64,000 bases of DNA from Auricularia sp. M13 (taxonomy: Eukaryota > Basidiomycota > Agaricomycetes > Auriculariales > Auriculariaceae): the NCBI GenBank assembly GCA_037042915.1, contig CM073197.1, forward strand, positions 868,001-932,000, in the 5' to 3' direction. The notes below the pieces were generated by a model. The model was not told where the DNA came from. It saw only the letters and a list, made by a program, of their open reading frames with translations, and did not search any database. A program made the translations under genes and the position numbers. Below, in pieces: positions 54,917 through 64,000 of the stretch (position 1 is its first letter; the number at the start of each line of letters is the position of its first letter).

Positions 54917-55235
54917 AGTAGCGACCAGGAGGGAGGTAATTTTGATTTTTTACTGTATGGTGTGGTGCTAGATCATGATCATGCTAAAAGCGAAGCAGGC
55001 GTATGTTGCTGTCATAATATTTTAAGTTCATGGACTGGCTCGCTGCAAGGAAATGATAAACTCCAAGAGGCATACGGAAAATAGCCCACGATTCAGTTGA
55101 AAGTGTCTGACAAAAGATAACGGGAGTAATCGCCACGTTTCACCACTTCCTCCACAATATCAAGGGCACGTAACATCTTAAATAGCGCAGCGACTATACA
55201 GTAATTCTCGCAGCGGCGACGAGGCTGGGCACGTG
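54917..55235. other. Spacer and start of the right arm
   Basis: BRR6 3' flank, then from about 55060 sequence related to the dispersed promoter block. The perfect 14-bp palindrome gtgatgcgcatcac lies at 55233-55246 inside cacgtgatgcgcatcacg, and is kept in the left arm. Confidence 0.55.
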
Positions 55236-55361
55236 ATGCGCATCACGACGGAAGCAAACCGGAAACTTAACGCGCGGCGCGGCAAAGGCCGGCAACCAAG
55301 AGCCTTTTGTCTTCCTGCGCGTTTGCCCACCGCATACTTACCGCACACCCGCCACAACAGC

Positions 55362-56491
55362 ATGTTCACGCTCCTGACCGCCTATGTCGACAACGCGCGT
55401 CGGCGTCTGGCTGAACACAACGCCCGCGCTGCTCTTGACGACAACCCAACCGCCAGCGACGACAAAGCCTATGGCGACGAGTTCGAGTACTATGGCGACG
55501 AGCAGACCGCTGCTGGCGATGTTGGGCTCGAGCACCGCGTTGACGACGACGCAGGCTCCGGCCAAGAGCTGGCTTCCATCGACGACCTGCGCGAACTCGA
55601 GCGCCATCTCGGGATGGGAAGCGGCGGCAGCGACGGATCCATGACCGAAATTGACGACACCCCCGCCCCCGACGCCGAGAGGCTCGGCGCAGAAGAGCGC
55701 GCGCGCCGCGCCGGCGAAAACGTCGACTGGGCGGCGATGGGCGACAAGGAGCGCGAGGCTTCGTTCAGCGTGTGGGACCAGATAGTGCGCATCGCTGCAG
55801 AGGACCGCCGGATTGCCGACGAGAAGGAGCGCCGGCGACGCGAGTTGGAGTGCGGGCCCAACTGCGTCCACTGTACGGCCGACAGTGACTCGGACTCGGA
55901 CAGTGACGCGGGCTCGACCAGGGAAGGCTCTGACTCGCCGACTGTGCTTACGTCGTCGAACGAGCCCGACGATGGCCATGCCGCTGCTTGCGCCGAACAC
56001 TCGCCGCCGCCCGCCGTTGCCCGCGAGCGCAGCCCAACGCCAGACGTTTATACCGCGCCGCATGCCGACCCTGTCACGCCCCCGCGAAAGCAAAAGCGCG
56101 CCCGCTCGGATGACGATGACGACGCCGCAGACCCACTGTGGGAGAAGAGGCGTCGGGTGGATACCGAAGAGCAGCCGGGGTCGCCGCGTCCCCGCGCTGG
56201 CAAGCACAACGACCGCAACCAGAACGGAGCGGGCTCGTCCCTCACGGCGACCCGTTCAACCCTTCAGATACACACCGCGGCGTCCACTGCCCCTCAACAT
56301 GAGCTCGAGGGTGCAACCGTCGCGGTACACTTTCAACACGCCAACGGGTCTGACGAGGTATGTTCAGTGTCCTTTGTTTCGTGAAACCAGTGCTGACCGC
56401 GTCTTTGCAGGCCCCCATCGCATCGACTTCGGCGGTCGCGGTGAAAGCGCGCGGTGCGAAGGGCAAGGGCAAGGGCAAGAACCTCGCGTGA
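55362..56491 (+). CDS. Acidic, charged nuclear-looking protein, copy 2
   Basis: Inverted paralogue of 49576-50750; 358 residues from ATG 55362. Exons are 55362-56357 and 56411-56491, with a 53-nt intron at the same place. Conserved with copy 1: MFTLLTAYVDNARRRLAEHN, ERHLGMGSGGSDGSMTEIDD, FSVWDQIVRIAAEDRRIADE, ECGPNCVHC, PPRKQKRARSDDDDD and the basic end ARGAKGKGKGKNLA. Differences are mainly short deletions in Ser/Asp repeats. Function unknown; the nuclear-localisation-like KRARS and KRRRVD sites suggest a nuclear role. As both copies stay open after clear nucleotide divergence, neither looks like a plain pseudogene. Confidence 0.6.
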
Positions 56492-57105
56492 TGAAACGCG
56501 GCTGCTACGCCCATCGCCCTGCGCCTTTCAGGCCGTGGAGATTGGAGGTGGCACGCCGCTGCCTCCAGCCTCCACCGCCACGTCGTCGCCCTGCATAATC
56601 CAGCCCCTGCAACTTCTCCGCTGAAATTGGAAAACGTACATAGCGCATAACCCGTTTGCTGCGTCTCGCTGTCCCCTCCTGGTGGACGGCTCGAGTGCGC
56701 GGATTGGTTTAATTCGGTCCTCCACTGCTGTCTGTCGTCTTGCTCCACCCCGTTTTTCCTTTCCTGCCCCCGCCCTCGCTCTATATACGACTTGCTTCTG
56801 TGCATACCTGTACTCACCATTCCCCCCTCCTTCCCCCCATTCACGACACCCCGTCTCGGTTTCCTGTCTCTGTTCTCGGCTTGCACTTCGCTCCTACATA
56901 GCTCTTTGTTTTGTCCTGTTCCTTAGACTCGTTGCTCTTTCGCCTGTTGTCTGCCCTTTTTGTCGGTTGTGATTCGTGCCTCGGAATGAATGTCTTTGAT
57001 GCGTGCTCAGGACGGTGTGTGGACGACGGAGCCTGAGTGAGGGGAACCAGATGGATAGAGATAGACTTGCATCGGAGTCGGCCCGCGTCAGATTCAGCAC
57101 TGCGA
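56492..57105. other. 3' flank of copy 2, part of the right arm
   Basis: Pyrimidine-rich sequence matching 49250-49570 inverted. No separate gene supported. Confidence 0.5.
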
Positions 57106-57236
57106 CATTCCGTACCTGCGCACGTAATACTAATTTCTGCGCGTCGACGGCGCGCGGCCTGCTCGTCGTCTGGCTTGTCTTCCTCTTCTCGTTCCTCCGA
57201 GTCGGCGTCACCGCCTCCAAAATTTTCTGCCTCAGC

Positions 57237-57692
57237 CCAAGGGGGGCGCATTTCTGCAGTTCACCATATCGACTCCCTTTCATGTATATCATGCTAATCC
57301 TGACTGTTTTGAGTTGGTTTGAAGGTTTTCCCATTTGTGTGTCTGGCCATGGAACCTCGTCAATTTGGACCCTGACAACCCAAATCGGGCAACCCGGTAC
57401 CAAATGAAGTGCAGTTCAAATACTCAACAAGTAGGATACAAGTAGTGCAATAGCATCAAATAAATGCACTCTATCTTACATTGTATGCCGCCGGGGGGTA
57501 GACCTTACCGGTCAGGAATTACTCTTTCCGTATGAGTCCGGAGCTGTCTCGGAGGCAGTAAGGTTACCGCATATGGTAATACACCGGTGTTACATAAGCC
57601 GGTCTTTCCTTTTTGAGAGGGGGAGGGGGGTCCAAAAGGGCGTAAATGGAATTTTGGGAGTCGGTGTAAGAATTTTATTTTTGCACCCCCCG
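57237..57692. mobile_element. Small non-autonomous DNA transposon (MITE-like)
   Basis: A 456-bp insertion inside the exchanger relic. The flanks repeat tgcctcagc (57228-57236 and 57693-57701), an 8-9 bp target duplication as made by hAT or Mutator-type transposases. The ends are imperfect inverted repeats: left ggggggcgca with gactccc further in, right (complement) ggggggtgca with gactccc at a similar depth, about 50 bp in all. No protein frame. The other arm's exchanger fragment lacks it, giving an empty site. Confidence 0.7.
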
Positions 57693-57837
57693 TGCCTCAG
57701 CCTCGCGTCCGTCGCCCATGTGCTCGGCTGCGACGAGACTGTCCTCGCCTTTGGCAACAGCAGCCCGGACCTCGTCTCCACCTTCTCCTCCATGAAGGCC
57801 AGCTGATATATTCTGACACTTGACGACCACGAGCATC

Positions 57838-58083
57838 CATGGATATAGCGATCCTGGATGACTACCAGGTGAGTATCGCAGGATCATGCGCCCCAGGCGG
57901 TGGAGCTGAGCCTCTATCCAGCATGCCAGCATGTGTCGCTCAAGATGGCCGACTGGACCAGGGTGCTCGAGCGCACGACGATACGCTTGCACGACGAAGC
58001 TCGTCTTGAGCCGTATGCCATGCGCGAACGGACCCCTCTTCGCCAAGCTGCCCTCGCTGCGCTTGCTCACGACCACCGGGGCA
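57838..58083 (+). pseudogene. 5' fragment of a D-2-hydroxyacid dehydrogenase gene
   Basis: Reads MDIAILDDYQ, then after a 61-nt intron (gtgagt...atgccag) HVSLKMADWTRVLERTTI, then MRERTPL and, in another frame, KLPSLRLLTTTGA. This is the N-terminal part of the NAD-dependent D-isomer 2-hydroxyacid dehydrogenase family. It stops where the exchanger piece GSLTIGEL begins. The NAD-binding Rossmann motif and catalytic residues are absent, and the frame shifts once, so it is a fragment. Confidence 0.65.
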
Positions 58084-58269
58084 GCCTGACCATTGGCGAG
58101 CTCGTCGGCGCCGCGTCATCATCACGTCCGTCGTCGTGGGCTCACTCCGAGTCTGCACCATCCGCCCGTTCCAGCGTCCCGCGAATATCCTTCTTGCGCG
58201 ACCGTGTTGGCTTCTTCAGAGTCTCCATCTCGCCGCTGCTGCTCGTTTGCTAGTATCCCGCCCGTTGTT

Positions 58270-59400
58270 CGCGCCGTCGCGCACTTGTATACGCAGCTCG
58301 ACGATGTCGCCCGGCAGGTGTCCGAACTCTCAGAAGCAGCGCAGCGGGCTCGCGGCGCCCTGCATGGCGTACTGGCAGTGCGCGCGGTGTCCACGGTCTG
58401 CATCAGGATGTGATATTGTAAGTTAAGTATTCCGCGTAGTCTCTGAGTGCGAGATGGATGGTTATATAGTATGCACCTGATGCGATGCGATATCCGTGGT
58501 CTACTCCAGGTCTTCATACGCGCCCTGGACGTCCATCGCCATTGTCATCCCCTTCTCCAGGCTCTGAACTCCGGGTTTGAGTCTGAGTGTATGTGCGACC
58601 CCGAGCTTGTCGAGGACGTCGAGGACGGACGGCTGCGATTTTTGCATTCTCGTCAGACTCAAAGTTGCATGCGCAAAGCCACGGTCTCCGGACGCCTGCC
58701 TTTGTCCTCCCGGTCGGTTCTGCGCGTCCTCCCACCGTCAATTCATCGGGGACAATCTGGCAACATCTGGTGGGCGCAATCGGCGGCCTGCTCCTGGACA
58801 ACCTGCGCACCGAGCACGCAACACTGGAGCATGCTCTTTCGACGCAGCAGAATCCGTCACACGCGAGAGCAATGTAGCTAAGTCCCCGACGTTCTACACT
58901 GCTCTGCTCCCTCACGCAATCCTCCCGCATCTCATCGATACTCGCGTACGAAATTCGGCCGCTCGGATTCTCAGGCTCTGCCGCTGGATATTCTGATTCG
59001 TTGCGTTGTCGTCGGCCCGGGACTGCCAGTTCCACCGTGACCGTGAGCATGACATTTGCAGCCAAGTGTCTCCCTTCTGCAGCGATGCATACTCTGGGAG
59101 AAGTCTCTCGCGGTAATATAACCCGATTTTTTTGATTACGGGAGCGTCACGGATATCACAATCGGCACGGCGCTCGTAACTTCCTCGATTATTCGCACGA
59201 GCGGCCACGCCCCAAACACATGCACGGAGTCCGCAAGGACCTCCAGCATGTACCCGAGGACGCGCATGTGCATGCGCAGCATCTCCGCGGAGGTGTCGGC
59301 GTGCCCGTCGACCGCGAGAAGGACTTCGTAGACGCTGACAGCTTCGGGGACTCCTGCATTTGAGAGCGTGCAGTTTGAAAGTGTGGGAAGAGTCTGTGAG
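58270..59400 (-). pseudogene. Relic of unidentified gene X, copy 2
   Basis: Minus-strand pieces: 59380-59200 gives EVLLAVDGHADTSAEMLRMH and VLGYMLEVLADSVHVFGAWP then LVRIIEEVTSAVPIVISVTL; near 59060-58900 ANVMLTVTVELAVPGRRQR; near 58410 HILMQTVDTARTAS. The frames do not connect by obvious introns. Parts match the plus-strand relic at 51181-51600. Family unknown. Confidence 0.45.
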
Positions 59401-59856
59401 TCTGCTCACATATTCCAAAGAATCTCGGACATGATGGAAGGGGGGAAGGAAATATGGATGGAGCTTGAACGCGTTCTGCTAATCTGCTTCGCTGCAACCT
59501 GGAGTTGCTCACTGATTCTCTGCGAGAATTAAATCAAGATTTCCAGTAAGCCTACGGGAAACAGCCCGCGATGAAAGTGGCTAAAAACAATACAGCAGCG
59601 GGAGCGATCGCCACTCCCGCCACGATTTGGAGGCGATCACGTACGAGCGGAAGCTTAAAGTGCGCCACGTGTTGAAAGTGGCACACCACGCCCAAACAGA
59701 TATAAAGGGGAAGCCGCTAGCGTCCGAGAATCGCCATCACTACTTTTGCCCTTGCACCATGGGCCAATACTGGCGACTCGTGGACCTCGATGGAGGGCTT
59801 CAATACGCCTTCGGGAAGCTCGGCGAGCGTGTGTTTTCCCTCAGCCTGCACGGGCT
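59387..59856 (+). repeat. Tandem duplication, unit 1 (470 bp)
   Basis: Directly repeated at 59857-60325; the two units differ by one G in a G-run near 59440 as far as I can see. Each unit holds the dispersed promoter block, a TATA box and the first 33 codons of the MGQYW gene. The left edge is gaagagtctgtgag. Confidence 0.95.
59699..59711 (+). promoter_or_regulatory. TATA box of the duplicated promoter (unit 1)
   Basis: agatataaagggg about 55 bp before the ATG at 59759. An identical copy lies at 60168-60180 before the full gene. Confidence 0.6.
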
Positions 59857-59869
59857 GAAGAGTCTGTGA
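59759..59869 (+). CDS. Truncated duplicate: 36-residue ORF from the MGQYW gene
   Basis: Starts MGQYWRLVDLDGGLQYAFGK like the full gene and is identical through FSLSLHG, then runs across the duplication join to KSL and a stop. It keeps the whole promoter and TATA box, so it may be transcribed. As a protein it is only the N-terminal motif without the F-box. It could be inert, or the transcript could read on into unit 2. Confidence 0.5.
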   Translation: MGQYWRLVDLDGGLQYAFGKLGERVFSLSLHGLKSL

Positions 59870-60325
59870 GTCTGCTCACATATTCCAAAGAATCTCGGAC
59901 ATGATGGAAGGGGGAAGGAAATATGGATGGAGCTTGAACGCGTTCTGCTAATCTGCTTCGCTGCAACCTGGAGTTGCTCACTGATTCTCTGCGAGAATTA
60001 AATCAAGATTTCCAGTAAGCCTACGGGAAACAGCCCGCGATGAAAGTGGCTAAAAACAATACAGCAGCGGGAGCGATCGCCACTCCCGCCACGATTTGGA
60101 GGCGATCACGTACGAGCGGAAGCTTAAAGTGCGCCACGTGTTGAAAGTGGCACACCACGCCCAAACAGATATAAAGGGGAAGCCGCTAGCGTCCGAGAAT
60201 CGCCATCACTACTTTTGCCCTTGCACCATGGGCCAATACTGGCGACTCGTGGACCTCGATGGAGGGCTTCAATACGCCTTCGGGAAGCTCGGCGAGCGTG
60301 TGTTTTCCCTCAGCCTGCACGGGCT
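59857..60325 (+). repeat. Tandem duplication, unit 2 (469 bp)
   Basis: Second unit, joined head-to-tail at cgggct/gaagag. It feeds into the intact MGQYW/F-box gene. The near identity implies a very recent event. Confidence 0.95.
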
Positions 60326-61348
60326 TCTCGTACGCTCTGTGACATATCTGAAGCCACTGGACGAAATCCACCGCGACGCCTTTAGCATCCCGTAAGTCGA
60401 GCGTCCGCACCGCCGCGCACGACGACTGATCGAGCGTGGTACTGTTCTAGCCGCCACAGACTCCCCCCTGCCCGACTTGCCCCTATGCATGAGCAGAAGC
60501 AGGCCCCGCTGCTCACCATCCTCCCCGCGGACGTCCTCGGCCTCATCTTCGACTGCTTCGGCGACACGGAGGACGGCGGGCAGTCGTCGATCGACGCCGC
60601 GTGCTTCGCGCTCACCTGCCAACGGTGCTTCGACCTCGGGTACGCCGTGCTCCAGAAACACCAGAACTCGATATCACAGACATGGGCCGGCCACCGCCTC
60701 ATACTCGCAGGCGACTACCAGGATCCGGAGGACGTCCCGACCTGCCTGAAGCATGTGCTGCCCGCGGAGTGGATGGCGCCCGACAACAACATCTACCAGG
60801 CGACGGCAGACTGGCCGCAGAGATGGAAGGACCTACGAGAGGTCGTTGAAGTCCATGCCTTCCCCCGGATCTACCGCACCGTGGAGAGCCAGAAAGAGTT
60901 CGATGCGATGATTTGGGTCGAGTTCATCTGGAGGAATATGTTTGGCATCCGCGCGCCACCCAGCATGGCCAACGCTGTGCTGCGCGACTTGAATACGAAG
61001 GAATACGTGCGCTCGGACGCATTGAAGAAGGCGCAGGCGCGACACGGGCGCGAGGGGCGTCCCCACTATGGACATCGCGGGTTCAAGGACCTGCGCCTTG
61101 GCGACCTGGCAGTATTCCGCCTCTGCTGGACGAGCGATTCCACTGTTGGCATCCAAGGAGACGAAGAGCGCATCGCCCGTGGCCCGTGGGCCGGCCACTT
61201 CTTGGATATTGTCGATATCGAGCAGGTCGAACAGGAGGAAGGCTGGAAAGACGTCAGCGACGAGCTGATTAGCGAAGTCGCCAACATTTACAGAGCTAAT
61301 TTCCCTGCAAATCGCAATTATGTGACAGGAGGTTGGATAGGTGAATAG
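60228..61348 (+). CDS. MGQYW-type F-box protein
   Basis: Exon 1 (60228-60391) and exon 2 (60451-61348), with a 59-nt intron, give 353 residues. The N-terminus MGQYWRLVDLDGGLQYAFGK then LGERVFSL is a motif I know from a large family of basidiomycete proteins that join it to an F-box. The F-box follows at about residues 68-110: LLTILPADVLGLIFDCFGDT and ACFALTCQRCFDLGYAVLQK, which would bind Skp1. The remainder is of unknown fold (TAGHRLILAGDY-like WAGHRLILAGDYQDPEDVPT, WKDLREVVEVHAFP, HFLDIVDIEQVEQEEGW). Function in the family is not established; substrate recruitment to an SCF ligase is inferred. The promoter and first codons are tandemly duplicated just upstream. Confidence 0.8.
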
Positions 61349-63647
61349 GTAGGCGGAACAGCCAATATTTCTCGACATTTTTGTGCAATGCCGCTGTGCT
61401 GCCTCTGTGTCAAATAAGTAAGATATTGTACGTGTAGCATTGCAAATTCACCGCATAGAAAGCTCAGATTGTTGACCATGAGGATGAGCTCGCGCGTGAA
61501 GACCGGATGGTTCGCCTGAGAGGCGCAACTTGCGCATCGAAAGCAGTAAAGCTACATATCCAATTTTGCCAGGCACCGGATTGTGCATTATCTGAGCACG
61601 TCGTTCAGTCGCCCAGCGCCAGCGGTGCTACTTGAGCATGATCCGGATGAAGGTGCGAGCCAGAGAGCAGCCAGAGGGCGGAGTTGTGCGATTGATCTTT
61701 CTCTTGACTTCCTCAGTTCGCAAACGGCATTATCGCATTCTTGCTCGCACATGGCACATGCAGGTGCTTTCAAAAAGGCGCTTAGATCAGCATATCTCGG
61801 CGGGCCTCAGGTTTCCTGGCAAACCACTTGCTCCAGCGGGTTCTATCGTGCGTCACCAGTACCCATCCTTGAGCCAAGGCGGAGGCACAGGCAGCGATGA
61901 AACGACACGTCTTAGCGGAGTATCTGTTCAACGGTGCTCTACTCTGCCTGTTTTTGCGACCTGCGCTTGCCTATCCCAGCTCGTACCAGCTCGGTCACAT
62001 AGACGTTCATCTTTTGGGTCTGCACTCTAGCGCAAGTGGGCTTCACTGGGATCTTCAAGTCGCTACCTTGCATGAAGCATCTCTGCTGTCCTATAAACAA
62101 GTCCTTCACCTACTCGGCTCTCAATCTTGAAGTCCTTTACTTTGCAGACGAGGACGGGCGCCCACAAGGGTCGAATCTTGCTTGTGTGGATCTGATGCGG
62201 ACGCTTCGGACCATTGGCTTCTCGACGCGCGCGAGCTCGCGCTGCAGTACGTGCAAAACTATCAACGGAAACACGTTCCGCTCCGAAACTGCGAGCGTTC
62301 AGAGCGAAACGTGTTTACGATAACGTGTGTCGTACAATGCGTTCTTTCTGCGCCCACCCCTGTGCGCGCTCGTTGCAGAGGAAAGCTTCTCCGCGAGCAC
62401 CGGGGCCTAGGGAACTGGACGAGCGCGTTAGCTGGAGAGCGCCACGCACAACACTAACTGCGGAGGAGCTCGCTCCGAGTCTCTGGATTTACAGCGCCCA
62501 GTTCATGATGCACAGGAGGCAATCAGGCGGCAAACAGGAATGCCAGTGGGAAGGAGCTCGCGAGCATCTAAAGCTACAACACTAGCAATCCTTGCCCACC
62601 GGCTCTCCGATGTCTTCCTCCGCAGGGCTATGTCTGACTTCTCAACAGTGGTTCTTTTCGTTTCACTTTCGAAATGCGCACTCGTCATCGTCTGGTCATG
62701 CATCAGCAGTCTAGACTCTGCGGCTGGCGCTCGTGCCAGTGCTGCTTCTAGCCGAAATTTCAGGACCGCTGGCGTCGGCAGCTCACATCGGTGACGCGGA
62801 AAAGACTCCCTCATTGGCAGGGTCGCAGGATCTATGATTGGCTCGGACTGTTCACGGATTTTGCACAAGCAAGGAAGCTACTGGAACATCCATGGCACTT
62901 GCTTGTGGCTCCAAGTCGCACGCCATTGTGCACGGTCGTTTCCCGGTCGGCCTCCCTCTCTGGGTCTGCGACGGCAGGCCAACTGAGCCATTGGCCATGT
63001 CCCACGTCTGTTCGCTGCTTCTCGACGAAGACGAAGCATGCCCTGGCTAGAGAAGGCGCGTGAATTTCCCATTAGGCTGCTGTCGGGATATCGCGCTTAC
63101 ATAGGTATTAGATGTGGCTTCGCGGGTTCGTCATTGTTTCCACTCTACCTATGTTTGGCGTCTGGCAGCGCGCGCGCCGCCGCGGAATGCTTCGCGATGG
63201 TAGTGTACCCGTCGGCCCAGCATGAATCGGTGGCGGGGCACCGTGACCATCTGCCACCGTCGCCTTCCCAGGCCGGCCGATTCGAGGCCTCACTCACTGA
63301 ATGTCGCGCCCGGGCTGTAACATCTCCATGCGGAGATGCACCGTTACCAGTTAGCTCAACCGCGATTGTGCGCTGGATCTCTCGAATAGGTCAAGTTTGC
63401 ACTGCGCCAGGCCACCCATGATCACCTGAATGTTGAGCGACCGATCTACAGCTCGAGGGGCAATAGAGTGACATGTCCGATGGCCATGCCGCGCTGAGGG
63501 CAAGACTGCCATCCGCGGCCGCTGATCCGCACGAACACCGCAAGATAGGCATCTGCGTGCCAGTCCGCCAGGCGCGGATTGCGGGCGTTCGGGATCTCTT
63601 CTGCGAGTACACTGGCAGGCGGTCTGTAGTGCCTCCCGTTTCACATG
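61349..63647. other. Right-end stretch with no supported gene
   Basis: Many short frames. Two look slightly coding: a plus-strand frame near 61897 (MKRHVLAEYLFNGALLCLFL, signal-peptide-like) and one near 62820-63060 (YDWLGLFTDFAQARKLLEHP). Neither gives an intron chain or domain. Decayed genes are possible. Confidence 0.3.
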
Positions 63648-63845
63648 CAACTTCCCCGGTCGTTCTTTGCGCGCTCCGGGCATCTCATTGTGGACAACTT
63701 AGGAGAGCCGCTGGTAATTCTCGCGGAGCATGCTTCCGCACTGAGCTATTCCGAGCTGGAGAAGCCGCTTCCCTTGCTTTGTGTACGACTCTATGAAGCA
63801 ACACGGAAGATGTACACTGTCCGCTTGCTGGATGCAGAGCGCTGA
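63643..63845 (+). CDS. Possible 3' exon of an unidentified gene
   Basis: A plus-strand frame reads RSFFARSGHLIVDNLGEPLV, ILAEHASALSYSELEKPLPL and RLYEATRKMYTVRLLDAER before a stop at 63843-63845. Amino-acid balance looks coding, but I cannot place upstream exons. Family unknown. Confidence 0.25.
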
Positions 63846-64000
63846 GCAGTTAGTATCACGCCACAGTTAGGTTAATGCAGCGGCAGCGTCGGGAGTCTTT
63901 GGGGTGTTATATTGACAGCAGCACCGACTTTATGGGGATGGGCTCTCAGCTGCTCTGGTCTATGCCAGGGTGTGCATTGGAGCTACTGTATGGAACGCTT

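Larger units (their letters stand above)
55060..57105 (+). repeat. Right arm of large inverted duplication
   Basis: Inverted counterpart of 49150-50940. The match covers promoter, coding region, intron, 3' region with gtgtgtggac, and gatggatagagatagacttg; it fades after about 57100 (gcccgcgtcagatt). Several indels separate the arms. Confidence 0.9.
57131..58260 (+). pseudogene. Relic of a Na+/Ca2+ exchanger gene, copy 2, with two insertions
   Basis: Three pieces of one membrane exchanger (Ecm27/SLC8B1-like Ca2+/cation antiporter) lie in order on the plus strand. 57140-57236 gives LLVVWLVFLFSFL and GVTASKIFCLS. 57694-57795 gives LASVAHVLGCDETVLAFGNS then SPDLVSTFSSMKA, the alpha-1 repeat with the GNxSPD ion-binding motif. 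58082-58250 gives GSLTIGELVGAA, then in another frame ITSVVVGSL and later FLRDRVGFF. The first gap is a 456-bp DNA element; the second holds a fragment of a different gene (57838-58083). Frame changes and the missing second alpha repeat show it is dead. Confidence 0.7.

Noticed and set aside
57500-57600. Possible self-cleaving ribozyme in the MITE (paired accttac/gtaaggt and accggt)
   Set aside because: The invariant hammerhead core CUGAUGA...GAAA is absent; the pairing is better explained by inverted-repeat remnants.

Overview
This window reads as nuclear DNA of a filamentous basidiomycete, most likely an Agaricomycete. It is GC-rich, with genes on both strands split by many short introns (about 45-60 nt, GT...AG). 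It also carries families typical of that group: DUF6534 seven-helix membrane proteins, an F-box protein with an N-terminal MGQYW motif, a GH32 invertase, S10 carboxypeptidase, SWI/SNF Sth1, Sba1/p23, Brr6/Brl1, mitochondrial ClpP, Gdt1 and an allantoate/pantothenate-type MFS carrier. There is no rRNA, no convincing tRNA and no CRISPR. Everything is read by eye, so exon joins are inferences from splice sites plus family fit.

Layout. 1-9.4 kb is gene-poor: a small two-exon minus-strand gene (579-1125), an 88-bp-armed hairpin (3145-3408), small hydrophobic ORFs, two related Cys/His zinc-finger ORFs (6981-7769, 8146-8687) and a LINE tail relic (9040-9260). 9.4-10.4 kb holds GDT1. 11.7-21.5 kb holds a tandem pair of DUF6534 membrane-protein genes. 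The first is split in its 3' part by an intact-looking Ty1/copia element (13207-18544) with indistinguishable 326-bp LTRs and a perfect 5-bp target duplication; the second has an in-frame stop. 22-24.6 kb has two unidentified short genes. 25-36.2 kb is a compact run of plus-strand genes: Sba1/p23, a one-helix membrane protein, an F-box protein, a secreted GH32 enzyme and Sth1/Snf21. 36.8-47.1 kb holds mostly minus-strand genes: a two-helix membrane protein, a secreted S10 carboxypeptidase, a PTAR1-like prenyltransferase-alpha repeat protein and an MFS carrier, with a plus-strand proline-rich disordered protein between the last two.

48-61 kb is the most unusual part. Two diverged copies (about 1.7 kb) of a gene for an acidic nuclear-looking protein lie in inverted orientation around ClpP and BRR6. 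Outside the arms are fossils of a Na+/Ca2+ exchanger gene, a fragment of a D-2-hydroxyacid dehydrogenase gene inside one of them, a 456-bp terminal-inverted-repeat DNA element with an 8-9 bp target duplication, two inverted pieces of an unidentified gene, and a repeated promoter block. A near-perfect 470-bp tandem duplication of that block plus the first codons of the MGQYW/F-box gene closes the region. 61.4-64 kb shows no gene I can support well.

The genes do not form one pathway. The housekeeping set (Gdt1, Sba1, Sth1, Brr6, ClpP, PTAR1) alternates with fast-evolving accessory genes (zinc fingers, 7TM pair, F-box proteins, acidic repeat pair) that carry nearly all the duplication and transposon damage. 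I found no clearly new defence or biosynthetic system; the best leads are the composite inverted duplication, the duplicated promoter with a new 36-codon ORF, and the hairpin locus.
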